Shown one piece after another: positions 1-7,076 of a stretch of DNA of 17,247 bases. The notes beneath the pieces were generated by a model. That model searched no databases. It was given only the letters and a program-made list of their open reading frames with translations, and was not told the DNA's origin. Positions within the stretch are counted from its first letter, which is position 1, and each line of letters begins with the position of its first letter. The stretch covers positions 1 through 17,247 of the forward strand of contig JAHIUV010000113.1 in the NCBI GenBank assembly GCA_018817035.1, given 5' to 3'. Both the position numbers and the translations under genes were made by a program. This DNA is from Candidatus Omnitrophota bacterium (GTDB lineage: Bacteria; Omnitrophota; Gorgyraeia; Gorgyraeales; Gorgyraeaceae).

Positions 1-38
1 GAGAGAGTTGTTTAACAAAAATTAGAGGGAGGAATTAC

Positions 39-1004
39 GTGAAATTAGGTGAGATTTACAAGACAGTTACGGATTTTGGAATGAAGATGGATCCTCGGCC
101 AGCGGATAAATTAAAAAAAGAACTTTTGAGGGCAAAGAAGGAATATGACGGCCTTGATTCGGGACAAAAAAAGTTTTATGACAAAGAGAGGCTCATCCAT
201 CCTTACAGTGATACACGTATGCTGTTTGGCGATAAAGAGACTGAGGTAAAAACCATGCTTGTCGGGGTAGACATGGAAGTAGGCGAAGTTTTGCTCGCCG
301 ACAGGTTAAGGGAAAAAGGCGAGAAGATAGATCTTGTATTCGCGCACCATCCTGAGGGTATCGCGCTTGCCGGTTTTTTTAACGTGATGTATATGCAGAT
401 AGACATATTGAATAATTTAGGTGTACCTATAAACATAGCGGAATCATTGATGTCGGAAAGGATCAGCGAGGTCGAGAGAAGGGTCTTGCCGGCCAATCAC
501 ATGAGGGCCGTGGACGCGGCCAGGCTTCTCGGAATACCGTTCATGACGTGCCATACACCGGCGGATAATTGTGTAGTTACATATTTACAGGATATTATGG
601 ATAAGAAAAAACCCGAGACGCTCGGTGATATAATCGACATACTTATGAAAGTTCCGGAATACGCGGAATCCGCGAAGCAAAATTGTCCGCCTAAGATTAC
701 ACGCGGCACTTCTTTAAGTAAGGCAGGCAAAGTATTCGTCGACATGACAGGCGGTACCGAAGGTCATAAGAATATTTTCAGTAAACTTTCGCAGGCGGGA
801 GTTTCTACCCTGGTTTGCATGCATCTCAGCGAGGATCATTTTAAGAAAGCCAAGGAAGAGCATATGAATGTCATAATTGCCGGTCATATAGCGAGCGATA
901 ATATAGGGCTTAATATTATGCTGGACCATCTGGAAACAAGGGCAAAGATAAAGATATTGCCTTGTTCCGGCTTTAGGAGATTTTCGAGAAAAGGCAGGGT
1001 TTAA
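39..1004 (+). CDS. NIF3-like (DUF34) dinuclear-metal protein
   Basis: A 321-residue member of the NIF3/DUF34 family, often annotated as 'GTP cyclohydrolase 1 type 2-like'. The family binds two metal ions and its cellular role is unsettled. The fold's metal-ligand motifs are visible: AHHPEG at residues 102-107 (His103, His104), CHTPAD at 171-176 (His172, Asp176) and AGHIASD at 281-287 (His283). The last ligand is usually Glu in a GHxxSE motif but is Asp287 here. The start is GTG, chosen because AGGGAGG at 26-32 sits 6 nt upstream. It is first in a run with dnaG (7 nt downstream) and rpoD, so it is probably co-transcribed with them. No membrane segment or signal peptide is seen. Family assignment is firm; substrate is unknown. 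Confidence 0.9.
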   Translation: MKLGEIYKTVTDFGMKMDPRPADKLKKELLRAKKEYDGLDSGQKKFYDKERLIHPYSDTRMLFGDKETEVKTMLVGVDMEVGEVLLADRLREKGEKIDLVFAHHPEGIALAGFFNVMYMQIDILNNLGVPINIAESLMSERISEVERRVLPANHMRAVDAARLLGIPFMTCHTPADNCVVTYLQDIMDKKKPETLGDIIDILMKVPEYAESAKQNCPPKITRGTSLSKAGKVFVDMTGGTEGHKNIFSKLSQAGVSTLVCMHLSEDHFKKAKEEHMNVIIAGHIASDNIGLNIMLDHLETRAKIKILPCSGFRRFSRKGRV

Positions 1005-1011
1005 AATTTAA

Positions 1012-2775
1012 ATGGGAAGAATACCCGAACATATATTGAACGAAATACAGGACAGATGCGATATAGTAGAGGTTATTTCTGGCTATATCCCGTTAAGGCA
1101 GGTAGGCCGGAACTTTAAAGCAAACTGTCCTTTTCATCATGAAAAAACACCTTCTTTTGTGGTGAGCCCTGATAAGCAGATATATCATTGTTTTGGCTGT
1201 AATTCAGGCGGCAATGTCCTTAATTTTGTCAAAGAATATGAAAAAATAGATTTTATTGACGCGGTAAAATTGCTGGCTGAAAAAACAGGAATAAAACTTC
1301 CGGAATACAAGAGAGAGAACAACGAAGGCGATTCTATCATCGGAAGCATTTATGCCGTCAATGATATTGCGGCTGATTATTATGTTAAAGCTTTAGAAGG
1401 CTCCGGTGAAGCCATGGAAGCCAGGCGTTATGTTGAAAAGAGAGGCCTTGAAAAAAATTATTTAAAAACATTCAAGATAGGTTACGCTCCTCAAGGCTGG
1501 AGCTCTTTGACTGATTATTTAATGAAAAGGGGAGTAAATATAGAGGTAGCTATAAAAGCCGGACTGGTACAGAAAGGCAAGAATAACTCTTTTTATGACC
1601 TTTTCAGGAAAAGGCTTACTTTTCCGATATTTGACGTCAGGGGCAGGGTTTTAGGTTTTGGGGCAAGGGTTATGGATGATTCTTCGCCTAAGTATATTAA
1701 TTCTCCGGAGACTATAGTGTATAAAAAGTCTCAGAACCTTTATGGCCTTAATTTTGCCAAGCCGTCAATAAGGGAAAAAGGTTTTGCTGTCATAACCGAA
1801 GGCTATCTTGATGTCATGACATCCCATCAGTATGGCATAAGTAATGTTATTTCTTCCCTGGGAACGGCATTGACTATGGAGCAAATAAGATTACTTAAAA
1901 GATATACTCATAACATAGTGATGGTATATGACGCTGACCAGGCGGGCGAAATGGCTACATTGAGAGGCCTGGACCTTTTTCTGGAGGAAGGCGTGAACGT
2001 AAGAGTGGCAACGCTTGACAGCGGGCATGATCCTGATAGCTTTATACGTAAGTTTGGGCCGAGAGGCTTCTCTGAAAGATTAAAAAGATCAAACAGTCTA
2101 TTCACGTATAAGCTTGGTATCTTAAATAAGAAATTTGATGGCCGTGATCCTGAGACCATGGCGGAAATAGTAAAGGAAATGCTGACGACTATTTCCAAAG
2201 TCAGGAATGCCGTGATAAAGGCCGGGTATATAAAAGAGCTGTCGCAGGAACTTTCGATAAAGGAAGAGGCGATATGGGAAGAATTGAAAAAAACAAAAAA
2301 AATCCGTTCGTTCAGAAATGCCGGGCCTGATGGCCGGGTAGCCGGGAAAAAGATAAATATTTCTCCGGCGGAAAAGATATTGGTGAGGCTTATGCTTGAG
2401 GACGGTAACGTGATAAATAGGGTCAAGCAAGATCTACAGCCCCTTGATTTTAAGAACCCTGATATAAAGCATTTAGTGGAAGCGCTTTTTGATATAGGCT
2501 TGACATCTGATTTTATTGACGCGGGAAAGATCATAAATTACCTGGAAGAAAAAGTCGAGCCGTATGTGATATCATTTATTGTCAATGAGGAGATGGAGAT
2601 AAAGGACAAGGACAGGAATATTTCAGATTGCATCAGGACTATCCAGAAAGAAAGACGCGATGAGAGATTGAAGGATATTCAAAATAGGCTGGTAACGGCG
2701 CAGAAAAACGGTTATGACGATGAGGCAAAGAGCCTTCTGGAAGAATTCAATGAACTGATAAAAAGGAGAGCTTAA
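1012..2775 (+). CDS. dnaG: DNA primase DnaG
   Basis: Replicative primase that lays RNA primers on the template released by the DnaB helicase. The 587-residue product has the full architecture. An N-terminal CHC2-type zinc-binding domain has ligands Cys39, His42, Cys60 and Cys63. The catalytic core and TOPRIM domain follow, with TEGYLDVM (Glu263 acidic residue) and VYDADQAG (Asp307, Asp309), and then a C-terminal helicase-interacting region of about 150 residues. Length is normal for bacteria. The ATG start is 7 nt after the NIF3-like stop; no strong Shine-Dalgarno lies at the ideal distance, so reinitiation or coupling is likely. It is followed 2 nt later by rpoD, the classic 'macromolecular synthesis' arrangement, here without rpsU. 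Confidence 0.98.
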   Translation: MGRIPEHILNEIQDRCDIVEVISGYIPLRQVGRNFKANCPFHHEKTPSFVVSPDKQIYHCFGCNSGGNVLNFVKEYEKIDFIDAVKLLAEKTGIKLPEYKRENNEGDSIIGSIYAVNDIAADYYVKALEGSGEAMEARRYVEKRGLEKNYLKTFKIGYAPQGWSSLTDYLMKRGVNIEVAIKAGLVQKGKNNSFYDLFRKRLTFPIFDVRGRVLGFGARVMDDSSPKYINSPETIVYKKSQNLYGLNFAKPSIREKGFAVITEGYLDVMTSHQYGISNVISSLGTALTMEQIRLLKRYTHNIVMVYDADQAGEMATLRGLDLFLEEGVNVRVATLDSGHDPDSFIRKFGPRGFSERLKRSNSLFTYKLGILNKKFDGRDPETMAEIVKEMLTTISKVRNAVIKAGYIKELSQELSIKEEAIWEELKKTKKIRSFRNAGPDGRVAGKKINISPAEKILVRLMLEDGNVINRVKQDLQPLDFKNPDIKHLVEALFDIGLTSDFIDAGKIINYLEEKVEPYVISFIVNEEMEIKDKDRNISDCIRTIQKERRDERLKDIQNRLVTAQKNGYDDEAKSLLEEFNELIKRRA

Positions 2776-2777
2776 CC

Positions 2778-4361
2778 ATGAAGAAAGCAAAAAAGAAGTG
2801 TACCGCGAGCGCGAAGATCGAGAAATTATTGCTCCTGGGCAGAAAAAAGAAATTCCTGACATATGAGGAAATAAACGATTTTTTGCCTGAAGATATTATC
2901 TCCGCTGAGGAGATCGAGAAGGTTTTTTCCACGCTGGACGGGGAGAAAATATTGATCGTGGATTCAGAAGAAGAATATAAGACCCGCAGTAAAGGTAAAG
3001 GCGTAACCGGAAAGCAGCGCGCCGCTTTGGGTAATAAACCTGCGTCACCTGTTCGTAGCGGGGTCGTGGGCGTAGAGGATCCGGTAAAGATGTATCTAAG
3101 GCAGATGGGACAGATACCGCTTCTTTCCAGAGAGGATGAGGTAAGCCTAGCTAAAGATATAGAAAGCAAGGAAGAGGAATACAAGAGAACGGTCTTGAGC
3201 TGTCCGTATATTAAAGAATCCGTGCTTTCCCTGGCAAATGATATTTTAACGCAGAAGATAGGTATGGAAGAGGTTATCAAGGAAGGTCCTGACGTAAAAA
3301 GAGAAGATACCGCGTTCAAAAAGATAGAGACGCTTATCAGGAAAATAAAAGCCGCGAAAAAAGGGCGCAGTATAATGGAATTCTGCTTTGGGTTTAATTT
3401 TGGTGTTTCAGTGATGGATGACCTGGCGAAAGAGATCTATTCCGCTATCTCGGAAATGGACGCTATTGACAGAGAGATACGCAGGATGAGGAAGACGAAG
3501 ATAAGAGGGGGTATAAAGTCCTTTGAAAATAAGAAAAAGAGCATCGAAGAAAAGTTCGGCTCGAAACATGAAGAGGTGAAAAAGGATTTTGGTATTATCA
3601 GGAAGGCTTCCATGAAATTCAACAGGGTTAAGAAGGCCATGGTGGAGGCGAACCTGAGGCTTGTCGTCAGTATCGCGAAAAAGTATACCAACAGGGGATT
3701 ATCTTTTCTTGACCTGATACAGGAAGGCAATATTGGCTTGATGAAGGCCGTTGAGAAGTTCGAATATCAGCGCGGGTATAAATTTTCTACATACGCGACT
3801 TGGTGGATACGTCAGGCAGTAACGCGTTCTATAGCTGATCAGGCAAGGACCATCAGGATACCCGTGCATATGACAGAGACGATAAACAAACTAATGAGGG
3901 TATCCAGGATACTGGTGCAGGAGAACGGCAGGGAGCCTGCCGCTGAGGAAATAGCCGCTGAGATGAGGATGTCAGTGGAAAAGGTAAGGAGCATTTTAAA
4001 GATCGCTCAGGAACCTATTTCTCTTCAGACGCCGATAGGGGATGAAGGCGATACTAACTTCGGCGATTTTATCGAGGATAAAAAAGCTGTTTCTCCGGCT
4101 AACGCGACTGCCTATACCATGCTGAAAGAGGAAATGGATAAGATACTGGATACGCTTACCGAGAGAGAAAAACGCGTCCTCAGGCTCAGGTTCGGCATAG
4201 GCGATGGTTATCCCAGGACCCTTGAAGAGGTAGGAAGTATTTTTAATGTGACAAGGGAAAGAGTAAGGCAGATAGAAGCCAAGGCGTTAAGGAAACTCAG
4301 GCATCCTATAAGGAGCAGGAGGTTGAAAAATTTCCTTGAGATGGCGTTTGGCCAGGAATAA
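2778..4361 (+). CDS. rpoD: Primary RNA polymerase sigma factor (sigma70 family)
   Basis: The housekeeping sigma factor that directs RNA polymerase to -35/-10 promoters; 527 residues. A region 1.1-like basic/acidic domain occupies about 1-70. Region 1.2 begins DPVKMYLRQMG at 101. A non-conserved, charged insert lies at about 130-285. Region 2 follows, with NLRLVVSIAKKY at 292 and the -10-recognising, melting segment FSTYATWWIRQA at 336. Region 3 is at about 370-440. Region 4 contains the helix-turn-helix LEEVGSIFNVTRERVRQIE at 482-500. AGGAG lies about 10 nt upstream of the ATG, and the gene starts 2 nt after dnaG. The promoters in this window (TTGTCA or TTGACA with TATAAT-like -10 boxes) are what such a factor should recognise. 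An intrinsic terminator follows. Confidence 0.98.
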   Translation: MKKAKKKCTASAKIEKLLLLGRKKKFLTYEEINDFLPEDIISAEEIEKVFSTLDGEKILIVDSEEEYKTRSKGKGVTGKQRAALGNKPASPVRSGVVGVEDPVKMYLRQMGQIPLLSREDEVSLAKDIESKEEEYKRTVLSCPYIKESVLSLANDILTQKIGMEEVIKEGPDVKREDTAFKKIETLIRKIKAAKKGRSIMEFCFGFNFGVSVMDDLAKEIYSAISEMDAIDREIRRMRKTKIRGGIKSFENKKKSIEEKFGSKHEEVKKDFGIIRKASMKFNRVKKAMVEANLRLVVSIAKKYTNRGLSFLDLIQEGNIGLMKAVEKFEYQRGYKFSTYATWWIRQAVTRSIADQARTIRIPVHMTETINKLMRVSRILVQENGREPAAEEIAAEMRMSVEKVRSILKIAQEPISLQTPIGDEGDTNFGDFIEDKKAVSPANATAYTMLKEEMDKILDTLTEREKRVLRLRFGIGDGYPRTLEEVGSIFNVTRERVRQIEAKALRKLRHPIRSRRLKNFLEMAFGQE

Positions 4362-4388
4362 CTATTTTTTTGATACATCGGAGCGCTC

Positions 4389-4418
4389 AAGGGCCGGATT
4401 TTTATCCGGCCCTTTTTT
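4389..4418 (+). terminator. Rho-independent terminator after rpoD
   Basis: GGGCCGGAT (4391-4399), a TTTT loop and ATCCGGCCC (4404-4412) form a perfect 9-bp GC-rich stem, extendable by two A-T pairs, followed by a run of six T. It ends the NIF3-dnaG-rpoD transcript before the next promoter. Confidence 0.95.
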
Positions 4419-4436
4419 ATTTTGGTGAAAATTTAT

Positions 4437-4464
4437 TTGTCAATGATAAGATATGTAGTATAAT
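4437..4464 (+). promoter_or_regulatory. Sigma70-type promoter of the lipoprotein gene
   Basis: TTGTCA (4437-4442), a 16-nt spacer and a perfect TATAAT (4459-4464). The start of transcription would be near 4471, giving a short leader that carries AGGAGGGG at 4479-4486 before the ATG at 4493. It follows directly on the rpoD terminator. Confidence 0.8.
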
Positions 4465-4492
4465 TATATAAACAGAATAGGAGGGGCGTGAA

Positions 4493-5131
4493 ATGAGAAA
4501 GCTTACGCTTGTGGTTTTTTGTTTGTTTATTTGTGGATGCGTCGCGACTTCTAAGACAGTAGAAAAAAAATCCTTGCCTGGAAAAACCGTTATCCCTGAG
4601 AAAGTAGAAACTGTTGCTCCTGCCGCGGAAGCTCCCGCGCCAATGGTGCCTGAGGTTACGCGTGAGACTGTAATGCCTGAGACGCCTCCAGCGATAGAAG
4701 AAGTCCATAAAAAGGTGCTTACCTATTCGCAGATCACGAATTTATTGAGTAAATTTATTGATATCCAGCCGGTAAATGACGCGTCAGGACAGCCCAGGTA
4801 CATAGGGACATCAGAGAGTGGATTTGTAACCCTGGGGATAATAGGAGATAAGCAGAACATTACAACCTCTTCCCTGAAATTATATTATCCGATAGATATC
4901 CCAGCTCCTGAAGTAGACCTGAATAACGCGATGATGATCAGGTTCTTAAAGAATGTAGCTCCTGAAATCGAAGACTGGCCGGTAAGGGCTTCTGCCATGG
5001 CGAATAGGCTATATGCTATTCAATCCGCGAGGATACAGGAAGGCGTTGTGCTGCGTGACGTAATGATACAGGTTATTTACGACAAAGACGAATACTCCAT
5101 AAGCATAATAGTGACCCCAAATAATTCCTAG
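4493..5131 (+). CDS. Putative lipoprotein of unknown function
   Basis: A 212-residue protein with a short signal sequence (MRKLTLVVFCLFICGC) ending in a lipobox-like I-C-G-C, so Cys16 would be lipidated and the protein anchored in a membrane outside the cytoplasm. Residues about 20-75 form a Pro/Ala/Val/Glu-rich, probably unstructured linker. Residues about 75-212 form a globular region with alternating strand-like and helical segments (for example GFVTLGIIGD and VMIQVIYDKDEYSISIIV). I do not recognise this domain. The gene has its own promoter and a strong AGGAGGGG ribosome-binding site, and lies alone between the rpoD terminator and the tRNA promoter, so it is probably monocistronic. Lipoprotein nature is moderately secure; function is unassigned. 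Confidence 0.85.
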   Translation: MRKLTLVVFCLFICGCVATSKTVEKKSLPGKTVIPEKVETVAPAAEAPAPMVPEVTRETVMPETPPAIEEVHKKVLTYSQITNLLSKFIDIQPVNDASGQPRYIGTSESGFVTLGIIGDKQNITTSSLKLYYPIDIPAPEVDLNNAMMIRFLKNVAPEIEDWPVRASAMANRLYAIQSARIQEGVVLRDVMIQVIYDKDEYSISIIVTPNNS

Positions 5132-5187
5132 ACATGCGCTTTTTTGCCGCTGTTTCATGTTCGAACTGCTAAAGGTAAATTTTCCCC

Positions 5188-5216
5188 TTGTCATAACATC
5201 TGCTAAATGGTATAAT
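5188..5216 (+). promoter_or_regulatory. Sigma70-type promoter of the tRNA pair
   Basis: TTGTCA (5188-5193), an optimal 17-nt spacer and a perfect TATAAT (5211-5216), 22 nt upstream of the first tRNA. Transcription should start near 5223. The 107-nt gap after the lipoprotein gene holds this promoter and no evident gene. Confidence 0.85.
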
Positions 5217-5238
5217 TTTTATCTTAAAGGCGGAACGG

Positions 5239-5316
5239 GGGCCTATAGCTCAGCTCGGTTAGAGCACCTGACTCATAATCAGGGTGTCCAAGGTTCAAAT
5301 CCTTGTGGGCCCACCA
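5239..5316 (+). tRNA. tRNA with CAU anticodon, probably tRNA-Ile2
   Basis: Full cloverleaf with encoded CCA (5314-5316). The acceptor stem GGGCCTA/TGGGCCC has one G-U pair. The D arm is GCTC/GAGC, the anticodon arm CCTGA-CTCATAA-TCAGG has CAT at 5274-5276, and the T arm is CAAGG-TTCAAAT-CCTTG. CAU can be elongator Met, initiator Met or Ile2. Ile2 is favoured because the acceptor stem looks like an isoleucine tRNA and has C-G pairs at positions 4-69 and 5-68, which are recognition elements for the lysidine synthase TilS in E. coli. The 1-72 G-C pair argues against initiator Met. Identity is an inference; the tRNA itself is certain. Confidence 0.93.
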
Positions 5317-5336
5317 AATTTTGCTTCGGAAAATTT
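5316..5336 (+). promoter_or_regulatory. Hairpin abutting the CCA end of the first tRNA
   Basis: AAATTTT (5316-5322) pairs with AAAATTT (5330-5336). The apex is a C-TTCG-G tetraloop with one bulged G. The stem begins with the terminal A of the tRNA CCA and fills most of the 22-nt spacer to the next tRNA. A role in 3' processing is possible. Confidence 0.6.
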
Positions 5337-5338
5337 CA

Positions 5339-5415
5339 GGGCGATTAGCTCAGTTGGTTGGAGCGCTGCCCTCACATGGCAGAGGTCACTGGTTCGAGTC
5401 CAGTATCGCCCACCA
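5339..5415 (+). tRNA. tRNA-Val(CAC)
   Basis: Complete cloverleaf with encoded CCA (5413-5415). The acceptor stem is GGGCGAT/ATCGCCC, the D arm is GCTC/GAGC, the anticodon arm is CTGCC-CTCACAT-GGCAG with CAC at 5373-5375, and the T arm is ACTGG-TTCGAGT-CCAGT. It decodes GUG. It is surely co-transcribed with the CAU tRNA 22 nt upstream. Confidence 0.97.
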
Positions 5416-5436
5416 GATTTTACGCAGCAAAATCTG
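5414..5436 (+). promoter_or_regulatory. Hairpin abutting the CCA end of tRNA-Val
   Basis: CAGATTTT (5414-5421) and AAAATCTG (5429-5436) form a perfect 8-bp stem with a 7-nt loop, starting inside the CCA. No long T-run follows, so it is not a textbook terminator. It is a close analogue of the hairpin behind the preceding tRNA. The rest of the gap to 5514 shows nothing else but the ribosome-binding site of the next gene. Confidence 0.6.
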
Positions 5437-5514
5437 TTCCGAGCAGTTCAAGGGCTTAAATATATATCGCGAGGGGTTAAAATTCGGTCATTGATTTTTA
5501 AATAAGGAGGTTTT

Positions 5515-6252
5515 TTGAGCGAGCCTAAGTCGGTTAAGGAGCAGGTCAGTTTTTTAATAAAACTTCAGGTTATTGACTCCAAAATTTACGCTTTGGACAT
5601 GGAAAAGAACGAGATACCTGTGCGTATCAAGGCGATAGAAGACTCCCTGGAAGCCAAAAAAACAGGTATTAAGCAGGCAGAAGAGAATCTCAAGGCGCTG
5701 CAGGTAAAGTTAAAAGACAACGAAGTGAGCTTACAGCAGAAGGAAGAGCAAGTAAAAAAATTGCAGGGCCAGCTTTTTCAGCTAAAGACTAACAAAGAAT
5801 ATACTACTATGTTAACGGAGATAGGCGGGATAAAAGCTGACAACTCTATGATGGAGGAAGAGATAATAAAATCGATGGACGCTATAGAGGCTGCCAAGAA
5901 AAATCTGCAGGCGGAAAGGGAATTGTTTAAAAAAGAAGAAGCCGATGCGGCAAAGGAAAAAGAAAGAGTCAGTGTAAGGCTTAAAGAGATAGAATCAGCG
6001 CTTTCCGTGTTTTACTCGGAAAGGGAGGCTATTATACCTAATATCGAAAAGCAGACGCTTCTTAGGTATGAAAAAGTGCTTAAGAACAGGGATGGATTAG
6101 GACTGGTCAGCGTGGAAGACGGAGCATGCGGAGGCTGTCACATGAACCTTCCCCCTCAGGTAGTAAGCGAAGTTAAGATCAGGGATAAGATTGTTATTTG
6201 CGGAAACTGTTTACGTATTTTATACATAGATGAAAATGCCGAAATCAATTGA
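5515..6252 (+). CDS. Coiled-coil protein with C-terminal zinc ribbon (DUF164/CT398-like)
   Basis: A 245-residue protein. Residues about 10-185 are almost entirely charged heptad-like helix (a long coiled-coil hairpin rich in Lys/Glu/Gln). Residues 200-240 form a C4 zinc ribbon with CxxC pairs at Cys205/Cys208 and Cys229/Cys232 and the characteristic NLPPQVVSEV stretch between them. This matches the widespread bacterial 'C4-type zinc ribbon domain' family, thought to bind nucleic acid; the precise role is not established. The start codon is TTG, selected by AAGGAGG at 5504-5510, 4 nt away. Its 3' end overlaps the RNase HI gene by 23 nt, which implies translational coupling. Confidence 0.92.
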   Translation: MSEPKSVKEQVSFLIKLQVIDSKIYALDMEKNEIPVRIKAIEDSLEAKKTGIKQAEENLKALQVKLKDNEVSLQQKEEQVKKLQGQLFQLKTNKEYTTMLTEIGGIKADNSMMEEEIIKSMDAIEAAKKNLQAERELFKKEEADAAKEKERVSVRLKEIESALSVFYSEREAIIPNIEKQTLLRYEKVLKNRDGLGLVSVEDGACGGCHMNLPPQVVSEVKIRDKIVICGNCLRILYIDENAEIN

Positions 6253-6664
6253 TATTTTTGTGGACGGAGCCTCAAGAGGAAATCCCGGACCTTCGGGCAT
6301 AGGGGTGGTTTTTTTTGATGAAAATAAAAATGTCGTCAAGAGGATGTTTAAATTTATAGGAAATACGACGAATAACATCGCTGAGTATGCGGCGCTTATT
6401 TATGGGATGCAAGAAGCGCTTATCGACAGATATGAAAAAGTCAGTGTAAGTTCTGACAGTGAATTAATGACGAGACAACTCCGCGGCGAATACAAAGTAA
6501 AGAATGAGAACCTTAGGTTTTATCATGAGCAATTTTTACACCTTTCACGCGGTTTTGACGAGGTAAAGATCTTTACTATAGGCAGAAAAGATAATAAAGA
6601 AGCGGATAGGCTTGCTAACAGAGCATTAGACGCTAGAGTAGACAGTTCACTGAAATTAGAATAG
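6230..6664 (+). CDS. Ribonuclease HI family protein
   Basis: Endonuclease that cuts the RNA strand of RNA-DNA hybrids; 144 residues, the normal size for the family. The four catalytic acidic residues are visible: Asp12 (FVDGASRGNPG), Glu52 (NNIAEYAAL), Asp76 (SSDSEL) and Asp126 (NKEADRLAN). The protein lacks an N-terminal hybrid-binding domain and resembles the short RnhA/YpdQ-like branch. No Shine-Dalgarno precedes the ATG at 6230 (a second Met at 6236 is possible). The start lies inside the upstream zinc-ribbon gene, so translation is probably coupled. The G of its TAG stop is also the first nucleotide of the rnpB P1 helix, so the mRNA and RNase P RNA must be separated by processing unless rnpB has a promoter inside this gene. 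Confidence 0.93.
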   Translation: MKMPKSIDIFVDGASRGNPGPSGIGVVFFDENKNVVKRMFKFIGNTTNNIAEYAALIYGMQEALIDRYEKVSVSSDSELMTRQLRGEYKVKNENLRFYHEQFLHLSRGFDEVKIFTIGRKDNKEADRLANRALDARVDSSLKLE

Positions 6665-6682
6665 GCGCAGGCTGGACGGTCG

Positions 6683-6745
6683 CCCCGCACCTTTTTAATA
6701 TTCGAATTACGTATTTAGCATTTTGAATATATAAAAGGTGCGGGG
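6683..6745 (+). repeat. rnpB palindromic element, copy 1 (P3 position)
   Basis: CCCCGCACCTTTT at the left and AAAAGGTGCGGGG at the right form the outer stem, with an inner inverted repeat ATATTCGAA/TTTTGAATAT and an AT-rich loop. The whole 63 nt folds as one long hairpin. It lies between the P1/P2 5' strand and the conserved GAGGAAAGTCC block. The outermost pair is C-G. Confidence 0.92.
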
Positions 6746-6791
6746 AGGAAAGTCCGGGCTCTACAGGGCAGCGTAGCGGGTAATTCCCGTC

Positions 6792-6856
6792 TCCCGCACC
6801 TTTTATATATTCAAATTACCTGATCCAATATTTTGAATCTATGAAAAGGTGCGGGA
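6792..6856 (+). repeat. rnpB palindromic element, copy 2 (P9 position)
   Basis: TCCCGCACCTTTT/AAAAGGTGCGGGA outer stem, with inner ATTCAAA/TTTGAAT. The 31 nt at 6808-6838 are identical to those in copy 4 (7094-7124). The element follows the small P8 hairpin directly. The outermost pair is T-A, unlike copies 1 and 4. Confidence 0.92.
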
Positions 6857-6881
6857 CGGATAAGAGCCACAGAGACGAGTC

Positions 6882-6943
6882 TCCCGCACCTTTTTATCAT
6901 TCAAATCGGGTATTAAATTTTTGAATACATAAAAGGTGCGGGA
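6882..6943 (+). repeat. rnpB palindromic element, copy 3 (P12 position)
   Basis: Same outer stem (TCCCGCACCTTTT/AAAAGGTGCGGGA) and inner ATTCAAA/TTTGAAT, but a diverged loop (6907-6919) and the shortest copy at 62 nt. It lies between ACAGAGACGAG and the conserved GGGTGAAA block, where the P12 helix is found in other bacteria. Confidence 0.92.
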
Positions 6944-7076
6944 GGGTGAAACGCGGCAATCTCTACGCGGAGCAAAACCAAATAGGTCTCGCCGTAAGAA
7001 TGGCCCGTTCATAAGGGCGAGACGGGTAGGTCGCATGATCCTGACAGCAATGTCAGGGCAAGATAGATGATCGTTA

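Noticed and set aside
1..15. Possible tail of an upstream gene (GAG AGA GTT GTT TAA)
   Set aside because: Four codons and a stop are too little to support a coding call, although an upstream gene in the same operon is plausible.
5163..5449. 8-bp inverted repeat GAACTGCT/AGCAGTTC flanking the tRNA pair
   Set aside because: It is short, imperfect beyond 8 bp, and expected by chance over this distance. There is no sign of an integrase or attachment-site duplication next to the tRNAs.
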